A DNA stretch of 64,000 nt from Candidatus Rubrimentiphilum sp. (GTDB lineage: Bacteria > Vulcanimicrobiota > Vulcanimicrobiia > Vulcanimicrobiales > Vulcanimicrobiaceae). A model generated the notes under the pieces. The model was not told the origin of the DNA. It worked only from the letters and a program-made list of their open reading frames with translations, and did no database searches. The position numbers and the translations under genes were made by a program. Location of the stretch: contig DASTDE010000001.1 in the NCBI GenBank assembly GCA_035710515.1, positions 496,001 through 560,000 of the forward strand, in the 5' to 3' direction. Shown one piece after another: positions 54,001 through 62,307 of this stretch (its first letter is position 1; every line of letters begins with the position of its first letter).

Positions 54001-54596
54001 CCACCCATCACCGTGAGAAACACGTCGGTCTCGGCGGCAGACTTCGCGAGCATATCCGCTAACGCGTCTGTATTCTTATACCATGCCGAACCATTTATGC
54101 GGATCGGGCGGGACACGTCCGCTCCGCCGACCCATGCTGAATGGATGGGGTCGGCAGCAATGCGCGTGCTCAGGAAGCCGGAGCAGCTGCGGCACTTTAA
54201 ACTGCAAACGCTGCCCATTTCTAAGACAAAATGAGTGGGCGGGGAATCCAGCTTGTATCCGGTAGCCGCGCCGACTTCGGGCAATTTCTCGAGTTGGTAG
54301 GCCGCGTGATCGCGGTAACCGGCGTTCATTAAGAGACGCCGGCTCATGCCGCCTTCCGACTCGCGTTTCCAGCAGGCGCCGCACGCCTCCGGCCTCTCGC
54401 CCGCCGCCATCGCGGCGCGAACGTTGACGATTTCGGGCGCATTCCACAAACTTTCGAGGGAATCACGCCCGATGTGGCCGACGCCACCGTCCACAGTCAT
54501 CGGTTCATGAATTTCGCAGCAAAAAGTTACTGCGCCGTCGGGTTGGACGACAAAATTGGTCCAGGGGATGATGCAGACGGTGTTGGACAATCCCAC
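51015..54596 (-). CDS. Radical SAM-methyltransferase-WbsX multidomain fusion
   Basis: 1193 residues from a GTG start. Residues 1-80 form a SPASM/twitch-like cysteine region (C8, C26, C27, C72, C75) placed N-terminally. The radical SAM core (about 120-330) has C131, C135 and C138 (CSLKCRSC) and MGGEPF. About 440-690 is a class I methyltransferase (YACDIDPG, CFSLLTHTTLDHW, LRPGGVAAFTYL). About 697-985 is a WbsX-like domain whose closing motif is WNDWSNG instead of WNEWAEG. A helical linker and a C-terminal beta-sandwich-like domain follow (about 1075-1185). The next gene overlaps by 16 bases and repeats the methyltransferase-WbsX pairing. No such full architecture is known to me; substrate unknown, probably a surface glycan. 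Confidence 0.8.
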   Translation of the reverse strand: MGLSNTVCIIPWTNFVVQPDGAVTFCCEIHEPMTVDGGVGHIGRDSLESLWNAPEIVNVRAAMAAGERPEACGACWKRESEGGMSRRLLMNAGYRDHAAYQLEKLPEVGAATGYKLDSPPTHFVLEMGSVCSLKCRSCSGFLSTRIAADPIHSAWVGGADVSRPIRINGSAWYKNTDALADMLAKSAAETDVFLTVMGGEPFLIPSVWQLLTSLVERGASKRTYAALCTNGQQDHPMLAELAPNFRGFNLTVSVDAYGKVYEYMRNGASWSRLLATLDVLREIPGVNLGVVPTLQNYNALDLVRLFRVLDERDTRLWFNIANEPLWLAPTCLPPSVRRIAERRLQNYLDSECKPHNVDVVRTFRDALSSTNDAFDPTAFENFMKFTNDLDASRNENMREAIPELFALIRSAGIEWTEARLHTTPTGPDTALAADEILTRVNRSVSDMDYIFPGFEQYGTGLYFSSAVQAVVDIDTVLRENGHDGLVNSRAVADVASHYGRITRALRAALPDAAVYACDIDPGAVQFCADELGALPVIMGWRPEEDALPVDLDAIVCFSLLTHTTLDHWRRSLRAWARMLRPGGVAAFTYLSERRLPLWLAGEMAHYGDYSAELKDKVVRRVGEDGFGFASLTSQYGNEPHYGVTFATADVVRREIEAAGLEVLALPFESPNFGQELAVLRKPGIVVSTTPAAPKVARDVSLIALYDPRCYAAENGDPGESAWIHLVDSDPPRPLPTALGFADPRVAETREAQAELAARHGIDAFVYRYFWDRGPHWDAPLRAMLSSGRPHFPFALMLEIESSQPVDVEAAMLIFENLAPAFADSRYLRIENRLPIFVAHIERLAQPRATAIAWRKEAQRTGLGDLHLCTMNVGSDSVPEDYGFDSFLEPPPVQNGVAGIASSLTAARGAYRTIHTVRCDRNGSDSEALGAYEHWLHAAIGAARKHGDHVVVLDSWNDWSNGAYLEPDERTDRAALEATRRATRGPLSGLVLVRRLRDALAGNNGADVTHTVEEIEQVMASHEHSRGRLQAAIEASLEQTDQQQNGVAQWVRVLSRHLPASGGKAAIDYLDGIGGARLHTVMEPVALRNADTHLVGWAHDGATPPELVDLFIALESCDGKGDRVFPIHKRFSCEHVAAQNPGYPLACGFEARLPLDDVPAGSYRIAVIHRTPDATFRDLTPVVVTRAEADCSSS

Positions 54597-54697
54597 GTCC
54601 CGATCGAAGATAGAGTAACGTAAACTACGGCCTTTTCGAAAAGACCGGAGAGCCCAAGACTGTTCTCAGCCAGCCGGAAGTCTCCCCTCGCCCGGAG

Positions 54698-55060
54698 CTA
54701 CCAGCTCAGTCCGCCGTTCGAGTGCTCCCTGATTGTCTTGTCGATATCGCCTGAGCTCTTGACATTGTTGTCGCGTAAGTGCCAAATTCTGCCGCTGTTT
54801 TGGCAGTTGCTGTTCTTTCGAGCTTCGCCTTTCAGGCTCTTGATAAAATTGCCGCCGCTGGATTTGTACCACGTTTCCGTGCTCTGTGGCTTAAGGCAGA
54901 GCGTCTTTGCGTTCTTTCCGCTACCGGCTTCATAGAACGTTATCCAGACGCTGAAGCCTGTCGGATTATGAAAGGTAAAGTTTTGTGCTGCAACCGCTGG
55001 AAGTATTAAGGAAATGGTTAGAATAGCCAGCACACACACCGCAACAAGAGACCTTCGCAT
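54698..55060 (-). CDS. Small secreted protein
   Basis: 120 residues with a strong GGAGG six bases before the ATG and a signal peptide ending AVAA. The mature part (about 95 residues) is beta-rich and basic and has two cysteines (KTLCLKPQ, KNSNCQNSG) that may pair. FHNPTGFSVWITFYEAGSG resembles small beta-sandwich secreted proteins, but no family is recognised. It lies 101 bases upstream of the radical SAM fusion on the same strand and may share its transcript. Confidence 0.7.
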   Translation of the reverse strand: MRRSLVAVCVLAILTISLILPAVAAQNFTFHNPTGFSVWITFYEAGSGKNAKTLCLKPQSTETWYKSSGGNFIKSLKGEARKNSNCQNSGRIWHLRDNNVKSSGDIDKTIREHSNGGLSW

Positions 55061-55106
55061 CGGTGCCTCCTTTGAGCTCCAGGCTATTCTGGAGCCCGCT
55101 TTGTTT

Positions 55107-55952
55107 TCATGCTAATCGCTTCTGTGCGGCGGTTAGCGCTGCACGCTCAACGCGCGTGGCGAACTCGGGCGCGCCGAACTGCGCGCACATGGCGGGGAAT
55201 GTCGCAGTCGGTCCGCGCCACTCCAACTCTTCGACATCAACGAAAAGTTTGGCATCGGTTCGAAGGGTGGCCAACTCTTTGAATAACACTGCCAGTCCCT
55301 GGCGCTCGCCGAGCACCTCCCGCGGGAATGCTTCAATCGCTCCGTAGCGCGTGAGCAAAGCTGCAGCGTTCTTAGGACCGATGCCCCGAATACCTGGATA
55401 ACCATCGGAGGCGTCGCCGACGAGCGCAAGATAATCAGGAATCAGCTCGGGATCTACGCCAAACTTCGTTCGAACGCCATCGGCATCCCGGACGACGTTA
55501 CTTCTGCGATCGATTTGAACGACACTATCCCCGCGCACGCATTGCGCAAGATCTTTATCGGGCGTCCAGATGCAAACTTTTCGTACGCGGGAATCCTTTG
55601 ACGCGATAGCGGCCGCCGATGCAAGCGCATCGTCGGCTTCAAGTTCGACCATCGCCCAAACCGGAATCCCCATCGCCCGCAGCCCGTCTTCCAGCGGCTC
55701 AAACTGTGCGCGCAGCGCAGGCTCGATTCCCTCTCCCGTTTTGTATCCGTTCCAGAGCCCATTGCGGAAAGATTCGATAACATGGTCGGTGGCGACGCCA
55801 AGGTGCGTTGCTCCGTCGTCGATCATGTGTAGGATGGTGTTGAGTACGCCAAGGACGGCCCCAAATCGCCGGTCCTTATTGTCCGTGGCGCGACGCAACC
55901 CGTAAAAATGCCGGAAGAGTTCGTAGGTTCCGTCGATCAGATGAACGATCAC
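55107..55952 (-). CDS. 5'-3' exonuclease (FEN superfamily, PIN-like)
   Basis: 281 residues, the exonuclease domain of DNA polymerase I without the polymerase. HLIDGTYELFRHFYG, ELEADDAL and TPDKDLAQCV hold metal-binding aspartates; GDASDGYPGIRGIGPKNAAALL is the helix-3-turn-helix DNA-binding motif. It likely removes RNA primers or flaps. Stand-alone homologues (such as YpcP or Xni) back up PolA in other species. The start is GTG; no neighbour gives further context. Confidence 0.92.
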   Translation of the reverse strand: MIVHLIDGTYELFRHFYGLRRATDNKDRRFGAVLGVLNTILHMIDDGATHLGVATDHVIESFRNGLWNGYKTGEGIEPALRAQFEPLEDGLRAMGIPVWAMVELEADDALASAAAIASKDSRVRKVCIWTPDKDLAQCVRGDSVVQIDRRSNVVRDADGVRTKFGVDPELIPDYLALVGDASDGYPGIRGIGPKNAAALLTRYGAIEAFPREVLGERQGLAVLFKELATLRTDAKLFVDVEELEWRGPTATFPAMCAQFGAPEFATRVERAALTAAQKRLA

Positions 55953-56027
55953 GCCGCGGATGCTTAGCGGGCAGCGACGCGGACCACCTCTTGCTCGCGG
56001 AGAAGTATTGGGTGAGGAGTAGATTCC

Positions 56028-56705
56028 ATGGCTAAGACAATTATGATCGTGGGCTTCGGCCCCGGTACCGCCACCGCCGTGGCGGAGAAATTCGGGGGAA
56101 AGGGATTATCGGTGGCGCTCATCGGCCGAAGCCAAGAACGCCTGGCCGCCGGAGTTATAGCGCTGAAAGCGCAGGGTGTCGACGCATACGCGTTTCCCGC
56201 CGACGCGGGCGACCCGGCATCGATTCGGTCAGCGGTTCAAGCCGTCCAATCGCAGCTCGGGATTGACGTTCTCCACTGGAACGCCTACGGAGGTGTGGAA
56301 GCCGGCGACTTGCTTACCGCCGATGAGGCATCGGTGCACAAATTATTCGATGTGGCTGTATTCGGCCTGATCGCCGCGACGGAAGAAGCGATTCCGGAAC
56401 TTAAGAAAAACGGCGGCGCTGTCATGATATCGAACGGTGCGTTTGGCCTGGTGTCGCCGGAGATGGACGCAGTCCCGGTCAACCTCCACGTGATGGGCCT
56501 CGCTCTTTCAAGCGCCGCAAAGCACAAGCTCGCCGGGATGCTCGCGGAGCGGTTGAAAGGCGAGGGGATCTTCGTCGGCGAGGTTATGGTACACGGCACG
56601 ATCAAGGGACCTGCGGCGCCCGATGGCATCGACCCGGCGGTCATTGCCGACAAACATTGGCAAGTCTATGAGTCCCGCACCGAAACGCGTGCGTCTGTTA
56701 AGTAG
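56028..56705 (+). CDS. Atypical short-chain dehydrogenase/reductase
   Basis: 225 residues with GAGGAG before the ATG. The Rossmann loop is VGFGPGTATAVAEKF rather than the standard TGxxxGxG, and HWNAYGG stands where NNAG is expected. There is no YxxxK anywhere in the protein; at the normal position the sequence reads LALSSAAKHK. It is probably an NAD(P)-binding protein without classical SDR catalysis, or a divergent enzyme. It converges on the TauD gene. Confidence 0.8.
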   Translation: MAKTIMIVGFGPGTATAVAEKFGGKGLSVALIGRSQERLAAGVIALKAQGVDAYAFPADAGDPASIRSAVQAVQSQLGIDVLHWNAYGGVEAGDLLTADEASVHKLFDVAVFGLIAATEEAIPELKKNGGAVMISNGAFGLVSPEMDAVPVNLHVMGLALSSAAKHKLAGMLAERLKGEGIFVGEVMVHGTIKGPAAPDGIDPAVIADKHWQVYESRTETRASVK

Positions 56706-56711
56706 AGGCGA

Positions 56712-57551
56712 TCAGACCGGTACTTCGCCGATTATCGTCGCGCGGCGGACCAGGCGGTGCGCCGGAAAATAGTCGGCGAGCGCGCAGTGCTGCGTCCAGC
56801 GGTTGTCCCACATCGCCACGGTACCTGCGGTCCATCGCCAGCGAACTTGAAACTCCGGCGCGCTCATGTGTTCAAAGAGAAAGCGCAATAAGGCCTCGTT
56901 TTCGCGCGGCGAAACTCCCTCGATGCGCGAAGTAAAATCTTGATTGACGAACAGCGCCTTTCTCCCGGTCGCCGGGTTCGTTCGCGCGACGGGGTGCGAG
57001 ACGGGCGGATGCTGCGCGTAAATCTCATCGCGGCGATCTTCCATGCCAAGCGCGGTAAAACGCTCGGGCGTGAAGTTCTTCGCGAAGGAGTGAACCGCTC
57101 GCAGCCGGCCGACAAGCTCCTTCATCGGGTCGGAGAGCGCTTCGTACGCCAGGTACATATTCGCCCACAGCGTGTCGCCGCCGAGCGGCGGTATATCTTC
57201 CGCGTAAAGTACCGCGGCCTTCGGCGGCGTCGCCAGATACGTGACGTCGTTGTGCCAGCGATCGCTGTTCGCACGCCGGGTCGCGTCATGCTCCAAGACC
57301 ATAACCTCCGGCGCTTCTTTATGACCCGGATAGAACGGATGGAGGTAGAGGGGTCCGAAGCGCGCCGCAAAGTCGCGTTGTTGCACCGGCGTAAGCGACT
57401 GGTTTAAGAAGAAGAGGACCAGACGGTCGTCGAGCGCCGCGCTGATTTCCGCGATATCGCTTGCAGAGAGTGGTCCGCGTAGATCGATGCCCTCGATAAC
57501 AGCGCCGATTGCGGGCGTTAGCGGTGTCATCTTCAGCTGCACACGAGCCAT
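56712..57551 (-). CDS. TauD/TfdA family 2-oxoglutarate-dependent dioxygenase
   Basis: 279 residues from the ATG at 57551 (a GTG at 57560 is also possible). RWHNDVTYLATPP gives the HxD iron ligands, NRWTQHCALADY the distal histidine, and HRLVRRATI the 2-oxoglutarate-binding arginine. Members oxidise taurine, alkyl sulfates, 2,4-D and similar compounds; the substrate here is open. There are no sulfonate transporter genes nearby, although a TSUP transporter lies elsewhere in the window. Confidence 0.93.
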   Translation of the reverse strand: MARVQLKMTPLTPAIGAVIEGIDLRGPLSASDIAEISAALDDRLVLFFLNQSLTPVQQRDFAARFGPLYLHPFYPGHKEAPEVMVLEHDATRRANSDRWHNDVTYLATPPKAAVLYAEDIPPLGGDTLWANMYLAYEALSDPMKELVGRLRAVHSFAKNFTPERFTALGMEDRRDEIYAQHPPVSHPVARTNPATGRKALFVNQDFTSRIEGVSPRENEALLRFLFEHMSAPEFQVRWRWTAGTVAMWDNRWTQHCALADYFPAHRLVRRATIIGEVPV

Positions 57552-57633
57552 ACCGGTCACTACGACAGCGCGGCGTCCTTACCCGTCCAATAGCTGAAGG
57601 TTTCACAAGGAGCTGCGCGGGAAAACCGCCGGG

Positions 57634-60120
57634 ATGAAAAGCCGTATCATTGTGGCCGCGGTTTTTGCTGCCGCCTCCCTCTTTGTCGCCGGCACGCAAG
57701 CGCGCGCGCAATCGTCAGGGTACGTGACCTTCACGGCCGGCGCGCAAGGGAAACACGGCTTGTTCACAATCTGGCAAAAAGGCAATAAGACCTATTTGGA
57801 GCTTGCGCCCAATCAATTCAACAAGGATTACTTGGAGACGATCGTCCCCGGCAACGGCCTTGGCCAACAGCCGGTCTGGTGGGGCGATACGGATTATATC
57901 CCGAGCGAGCTCGTGCGCTTCGAACGCCGCGGCGATCAGGTAGTGATTCTATGGCCCAATTGGTATGCGCAGGCACCGGGCAGCCCGTCTGCCGAGCTGG
58001 CTAATCTTTCGAATTTCCCAGACTCCGTTGTTGGCATCGGTGCGATCGCCGCCGAGGATCCCGCCAGCGGCGACATCGTCTTCGATGTCTCCTCGCTGCT
58101 CAACGACCAACTCGATCTGCGAAACATCATCGATCAGAATTTGCCGCCCGATCGCTCGTACCGATTGGATCCGTCGCTTTCATATGTTGATAAGGTCAAA
58201 GCATTTCCCGAGAACGACGTCATCACCGTCTCGCAAACGTGGTCGACCGATGCGAAACACGTTATCGATACGGCTCCCGACGCGCGCCGGCTGCGCATTT
58301 TCGTCGTCTACAATTTCGTCCAGTTACCCAACGATAACTATCGGCCACGTTTCGCGGACGATCGCGTAGGAATTTACAACGACATCTACCTCGATTTCGC
58401 GAACGACCGCCGCGACGAGCGGCTGATGCGCTATTTGATACGTTGGAATTTCGACCCGGCCGACCCGAACCGCCCGTCGGTCGCGCGCCACCCGATGGTC
58501 ATCACGCTGAGTAACACGATTCCGCCGCAATACCGCCAGGCGGTGACCGATGCGTGCCTGGTGTGGAATAAGGCGTACGCCAAGATTGGGATTCTTAACG
58601 CGGTTCAAGTTCAGCCGCAGCCGAGCGACCCAAATTTCGATCCCGACGATTTCCGTTACAACGTGATCCGCTGGCTGAACGAAGCCAGCCCCGGATTCGG
58701 AGCCGATTCACAGACGCTTTTCGATCCGCGGACCGGAGAAGAAATTCGCACGGGCGTCATTGTCTCGGCGGTTGAAGGCACGCGCCCCTACTCGCTTTGG
58801 AAGTATACCGTCGACCCCGTGCGATTCGGCCGCACGACCGATCCTGTCCCCGCGAAATTTATCCACGACTCAGTTTTCTCGGCACTCGTGCACGAAATGG
58901 GGCACAACCAGGGGCTGCAGCACAATTTCATCGGGCACGAGGCGTTCACCGCAGCACAGCTGCAGAGCGAGCAATTCACGCGCGCGCACGGCGTCGCGTC
59001 GTCGGTCATGGAATACGCTCCGCTGAACCTTTGGCCGCGCGGCATCAGCCAGGGAGAATTCTTCCAAACGACGCTTGGTCCATACGATTACTACGCGATT
59101 AAGTATGGCTACGCGAATATTCCGGGCGCAAGAACCCCCGCCGATGAAATTCCGACGCTGCACCGCTGGGCAAGCGGATGGAGCAATCCCTGGACGCGTT
59201 ACGCCTCCGATGAAGACGTGAGCTGGCAGAACGGGCACGCGGCCGATCCGCGCGTGGACACCGGCATGTTAACGAATAACGAGCTGCGCTGGTGCGACAC
59301 GCAAATGAACCTGGATCGCTCGCGCATCTCCCAGATCGCGCGGCTTTGGCCGCAGTCCGGCCAGTCCTACCAGCAAGAATTGGATGCGCTGCGTACCCCG
59401 GTTAGCGGCTATTTCAAATGTGCGCAGATGCCCGCGCATTACCTCGGCGGCCAGTATCTCTCACGCGCGCACGCCGGCGATCCCGGGTCTGCTCCGCCGG
59501 TCGTTCCGGTGGATCGCATCAAAGAGCGCCAAGCTTTCGAGTTGCTCGCTAAATACTTGCTCGCCGCCAACCCATTGAATATCTCACCGGCGATGCTGCA
59601 GCACCTGTCGTATGCGGAGTGGTCCGGCTACGGCTACACGGGCTGGGACGGCTACGGCAACCTGCCCCTGTGGGCCTACAATCCGCCGGTGCGGCACGAT
59701 TACACGCTCACCCAACGCGTCAATGCCGCACAAATGCAAACGATAGACTATCTCTTCAATCCGGTGGTTCTCGCGCGCATCGACGAGAATCCGGCCTTGG
59801 CGATAAAACCGACAATGTCGATCGCCGATCTTTTCAATTGGCTGCACGCGGCCATTTACAATGATTTGTCGATGCGCGATATCGCGCTGGTACGCCGCAA
59901 TCTGCAAGCGGCGTTCGTCGACAAAATGGGCGACCTTGCGAACAAGGCGGCAAAGGGTACACCTGCCGACGCGATCGCGCTCGCGCGCGTCGAGCTTCAC
60001 CGCATCGCGTCAGCCGCGGCAAAGGCGATGCGCGGAAACCACGATGAGATCACGGCAGCGCATCTTCTGGATTTGGTGCATCGAGCGAACGCCGCTTCAA
60101 ACCCGCCGCCCGCACCGTAG
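57634..60120 (+). CDS. Secreted zinc metalloprotease (DUF5117/DUF5118-type)
   Basis: 828 residues with a signal peptide cut near ARAQ. HEMGHNQGLQHNF begins at residue 420 and is the extended HExxHxxGLxHN zinc motif; SVMEYAPLN after it is the Met-turn. The region before (KGNKTYLELAP, EFVRFERRGDQVV-like, VDPVRFGR) matches the N-terminal domains of large metzincin-like proteases found in soil bacteria. It should act in the periplasm or outside. GGAGC at 57609 is far from the ATG; no closer ribosome site is evident. Confidence 0.88.
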   Translation: MKSRIIVAAVFAAASLFVAGTQARAQSSGYVTFTAGAQGKHGLFTIWQKGNKTYLELAPNQFNKDYLETIVPGNGLGQQPVWWGDTDYIPSELVRFERRGDQVVILWPNWYAQAPGSPSAELANLSNFPDSVVGIGAIAAEDPASGDIVFDVSSLLNDQLDLRNIIDQNLPPDRSYRLDPSLSYVDKVKAFPENDVITVSQTWSTDAKHVIDTAPDARRLRIFVVYNFVQLPNDNYRPRFADDRVGIYNDIYLDFANDRRDERLMRYLIRWNFDPADPNRPSVARHPMVITLSNTIPPQYRQAVTDACLVWNKAYAKIGILNAVQVQPQPSDPNFDPDDFRYNVIRWLNEASPGFGADSQTLFDPRTGEEIRTGVIVSAVEGTRPYSLWKYTVDPVRFGRTTDPVPAKFIHDSVFSALVHEMGHNQGLQHNFIGHEAFTAAQLQSEQFTRAHGVASSVMEYAPLNLWPRGISQGEFFQTTLGPYDYYAIKYGYANIPGARTPADEIPTLHRWASGWSNPWTRYASDEDVSWQNGHAADPRVDTGMLTNNELRWCDTQMNLDRSRISQIARLWPQSGQSYQQELDALRTPVSGYFKCAQMPAHYLGGQYLSRAHAGDPGSAPPVVPVDRIKERQAFELLAKYLLAANPLNISPAMLQHLSYAEWSGYGYTGWDGYGNLPLWAYNPPVRHDYTLTQRVNAAQMQTIDYLFNPVVLARIDENPALAIKPTMSIADLFNWLHAAIYNDLSMRDIALVRRNLQAAFVDKMGDLANKAAKGTPADAIALARVELHRIASAAAKAMRGNHDEITAAHLLDLVHRANAASNPPPAP

Positions 60121-60131
60121 CGCCTACGGGT

Positions 60132-60575
60132 TCACGGTTGTGCGGGCGCCTTCCAGATCGTGCCGTCGCTGAAGGTCGCCTCAAGCACCGAGCATGCAGT
60201 GGGGCCACTTCCTCCGGCGCGGGCAAAGGCATGGACGTCGCTACCGTGATCGCGCAGCCGGTGCGTAACCTGCTGTGCGGGCGCAAACGATCCCGCATCG
60301 CCGACGACGTAACGCGATTTGTCGAACTCGATCTGAAATTGGATGCGCTTTACCGTGACGCTTCCCGTATTCGTGAACGTCACGTTGAAGAAATTGTAGC
60401 CTTTGCCGTTGACGAAGAGGTTGCCGAGGCCCATTTGGGTGTGGACTTTCTTCACATCGCACGAATCGATGCGAATCGGGCTCGCAGACTGGGCCGTAAC
60501 AGCATCCGGGCGAAGGAGCGTCAGAGTGGCCGCGACGGCGATGGCGCAAATAGCGAGCCGTTGCCGATAGCTCAT
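60132..60575 (-). CDS. Small secreted protein, function unknown
   Basis: 147 residues from the ATG at 60575 (the TTG one codon earlier is less likely). Signal peptide to about TAQS. The mature part is a single beta-sandwich-like domain (YNFFNVTFTNTGSVTVKRIQFQIEFD) with two cysteines. It lies after the glycosidase-like lipoprotein on the same strand, with 7 bases between, so the two are likely one unit. Confidence 0.7.
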   Translation of the reverse strand: MSYRQRLAICAIAVAATLTLLRPDAVTAQSASPIRIDSCDVKKVHTQMGLGNLFVNGKGYNFFNVTFTNTGSVTVKRIQFQIEFDKSRYVVGDAGSFAPAQQVTHRLRDHGSDVHAFARAGGSGPTACSVLEATFSDGTIWKAPAQP

Positions 60576-60582
60576 CAAATCC

Positions 60583-61848
60583 CTAAGGTTCGTTCGCCCA
60601 GGCGTTCTTTAGAGTCTGAAGACTCGATCGAGCTGTCAGGACATCGGGCGCGCCCTGCGGAGTGCCGAGCGAGACGGCGTTCAATCCATACCAGCTCTCG
60701 TCGTTGAAACAGCCCGGAAACGCTCCATTCGTGACGCTCATGCCGGTGTGAACAGTCGGATTGGGATTGTTGAGCTTCCACCACTCATCTTGCCATTCAA
60801 GGTAGAAACCACCCGACACGACGCCGCCGGACTTGAATCCGTTATACATCGCCGTTGCCACGTTCGTTATCAAGTCATTGAGGCCGGTCATGCTTGGGTT
60901 TCCGGTCGCTGCCAGCTCCGATACATTCGCGTCTGTAAGCGCCCCCGGATTCGAGTATGTACAGCTGCCGATATCCGTTGGCCCCGTGCCGAAGGTATAC
61001 GACGGGCCCGCCGGTAGATGCGTCGATGCCGGCGCACCCCATTCGGTAATGAGTACGGGTTTATTCGTGGCAGAGTGGATATCAGAGAGGAGTGTAGTGA
61101 GCGTTCGTCCACGGAAAACATTGACGCCATACGCATCGACTGCCGCATTGTTTGTTTCCGCCGCGGCGATGAACTTCTCTTTTCCGCCCGCCACTCCGTC
61201 TGCCTCGGCAGTCATTACGAGAGCGCTCGGTGCGCCGGCATCTATGAGCCCCTGTTTCGCGGCTCTCGCGATCTGGTTAAAACGCCCCCACTCGGTAGCA
61301 TCAAATGTGTCTAATCCAAGCTCGTTGCTGATCGTCACACCCATAAATGCTTGTTTGCCGCCGTATTTTTTGGTGAAGTCGTGGTATTGGTTCGCAATGG
61401 CGTTGGTCGCATCTTGATTCGACAGCACGTTGCCGCGGGTAAAGAAGATAGTCGCTATAACGTATATCGGATTGATCCCGCCGTTCCAGGCTGCGTCCAA
61501 GAAGGCGTCCATCGTTCCAGGTCCCGAATCGAAATTCGGTACGGGCGCATCATACACGCGGACGGCGTTTACGCCCATTGCGCGCATGAGCGGCAAATCG
61601 CGGGACCAGACGGCGGAATTATTACTTCCCACACTTCCGCCTGCAGTCGGCGTTTTCCCGATTGCAACCGGTGCATAGTCAACACCCTTAACAAAGAACG
61701 CCGATGGGGCGGGCGCACTGGGCGCGTTGATGATGCAAATCGAGCTCCCGCAGTCGACAAAATCCGGATTGGGAGCGGCGGCCGGCGTCACGGCCGAACC
61801 ACAAGAGCACATCAGTGCTGCGATAAGAAGAACGCAGAGTTTCTTCAT
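60583..61848 (-). CDS. Lipoprotein with a glycoside hydrolase clan A-like barrel
   Basis: 421 residues from the ATG at 61848, with GGGGTG upstream. KKLCVLLIAALMCSC is a lipoprotein signal (lipobox ending in Cys). The body resembles GH72/GH17-type (beta/alpha)8 proteins: VKGVDYAP, LPLMRAMGVNAVRVYDAP, the putative acid/base Glu in TISNELGLDTF and the nucleophile Glu in LITEWGAPAS. These enzymes hydrolyse or rearrange beta-1,3-glucans, but the distance from known members prevents a firm call. It is likely at the cell surface. Confidence 0.75.
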   Translation of the reverse strand: MKKLCVLLIAALMCSCGSAVTPAAAPNPDFVDCGSSICIINAPSAPAPSAFFVKGVDYAPVAIGKTPTAGGSVGSNNSAVWSRDLPLMRAMGVNAVRVYDAPVPNFDSGPGTMDAFLDAAWNGGINPIYVIATIFFTRGNVLSNQDATNAIANQYHDFTKKYGGKQAFMGVTISNELGLDTFDATEWGRFNQIARAAKQGLIDAGAPSALVMTAEADGVAGGKEKFIAAAETNNAAVDAYGVNVFRGRTLTTLLSDIHSATNKPVLITEWGAPASTHLPAGPSYTFGTGPTDIGSCTYSNPGALTDANVSELAATGNPSMTGLNDLITNVATAMYNGFKSGGVVSGGFYLEWQDEWWKLNNPNPTVHTGMSVTNGAFPGCFNDESWYGLNAVSLGTPQGAPDVLTARSSLQTLKNAWANEP

Positions 61849-61932
61849 GGGAAGCACCCCTTTTTTGCGCGGGTTTTGTTCTGCCGGATTCCATTTCGCT
61901 CCTTGCCACCGCTGGGGCGAAAATGTTAAGAA

Positions 61933-62307
61933 TCAACGGCGCCTACTGATTAGCCTCGCCCCTCGCGGCCAGCGAGCAATGCGTATGTCGACGCGGTCGC
62001 CTTTGAACGGCACGCCTTCCTTGCGGAGGCGCTCGCGTTGTCTTCGTCCTTGCGTCACGCTGCCGTCGGCTCGCACAACGCGATGCCACGGGATGTCCTG
62101 CGTCGTTGTTGCGAGCACATGACCGACGAGACGCGGCGCGTGCGCGTCGATGTCGCCGTACGTTTGGACGAAGCCCTTTGGAATAGCACGCACGAGCGCC
62201 AGAATGCGCGCGGTGCGTTCGTCTGGGACAGGAATAAGGTGCCTAGGGCGCCGGTGCAGGCTTTGCTGAGAGCGCGCCGATTGCAGCGAGAGCCGCGAAA
62301 CCGGCAT
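61933..62307 (-). CDS. Alkyltransferase-like (ATL) DNA-binding protein
   Basis: The conserved domain runs from about DERTARILALVRAIPKGF to the end. It has the MGMT fold (FVQTYGDI, VGHVLATT), but the reactive PCHRV motif is PWHRV, with Trp in place of Cys. That defines ATL proteins, which bind O6-alkylguanine and hand it to excision repair instead of transferring the alkyl group. The start is uncertain: I use the ATG at 62307, which overlaps the amine oxidase gene by 65 bases. uvrC, the usual partner pathway, is in the window. Confidence 0.8.
   Translation of the reverse strand: MPVSRLSLQSARSQQSLHRRPRHLIPVPDERTARILALVRAIPKGFVQTYGDIDAHAPRLVGHVLATTTQDIPWHRVVRADGSVTQGRRQRERLRKEGVPFKGDRVDIRIARWPRGARLISRRR

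Noticed and set aside
61858-61932. Riboswitch upstream of the glycosidase-like lipoprotein
   Set aside because: The leader is about 75 bases and shows no conserved core that I can match to a known class; GGGGTGC there is explained as the ribosome binding site.
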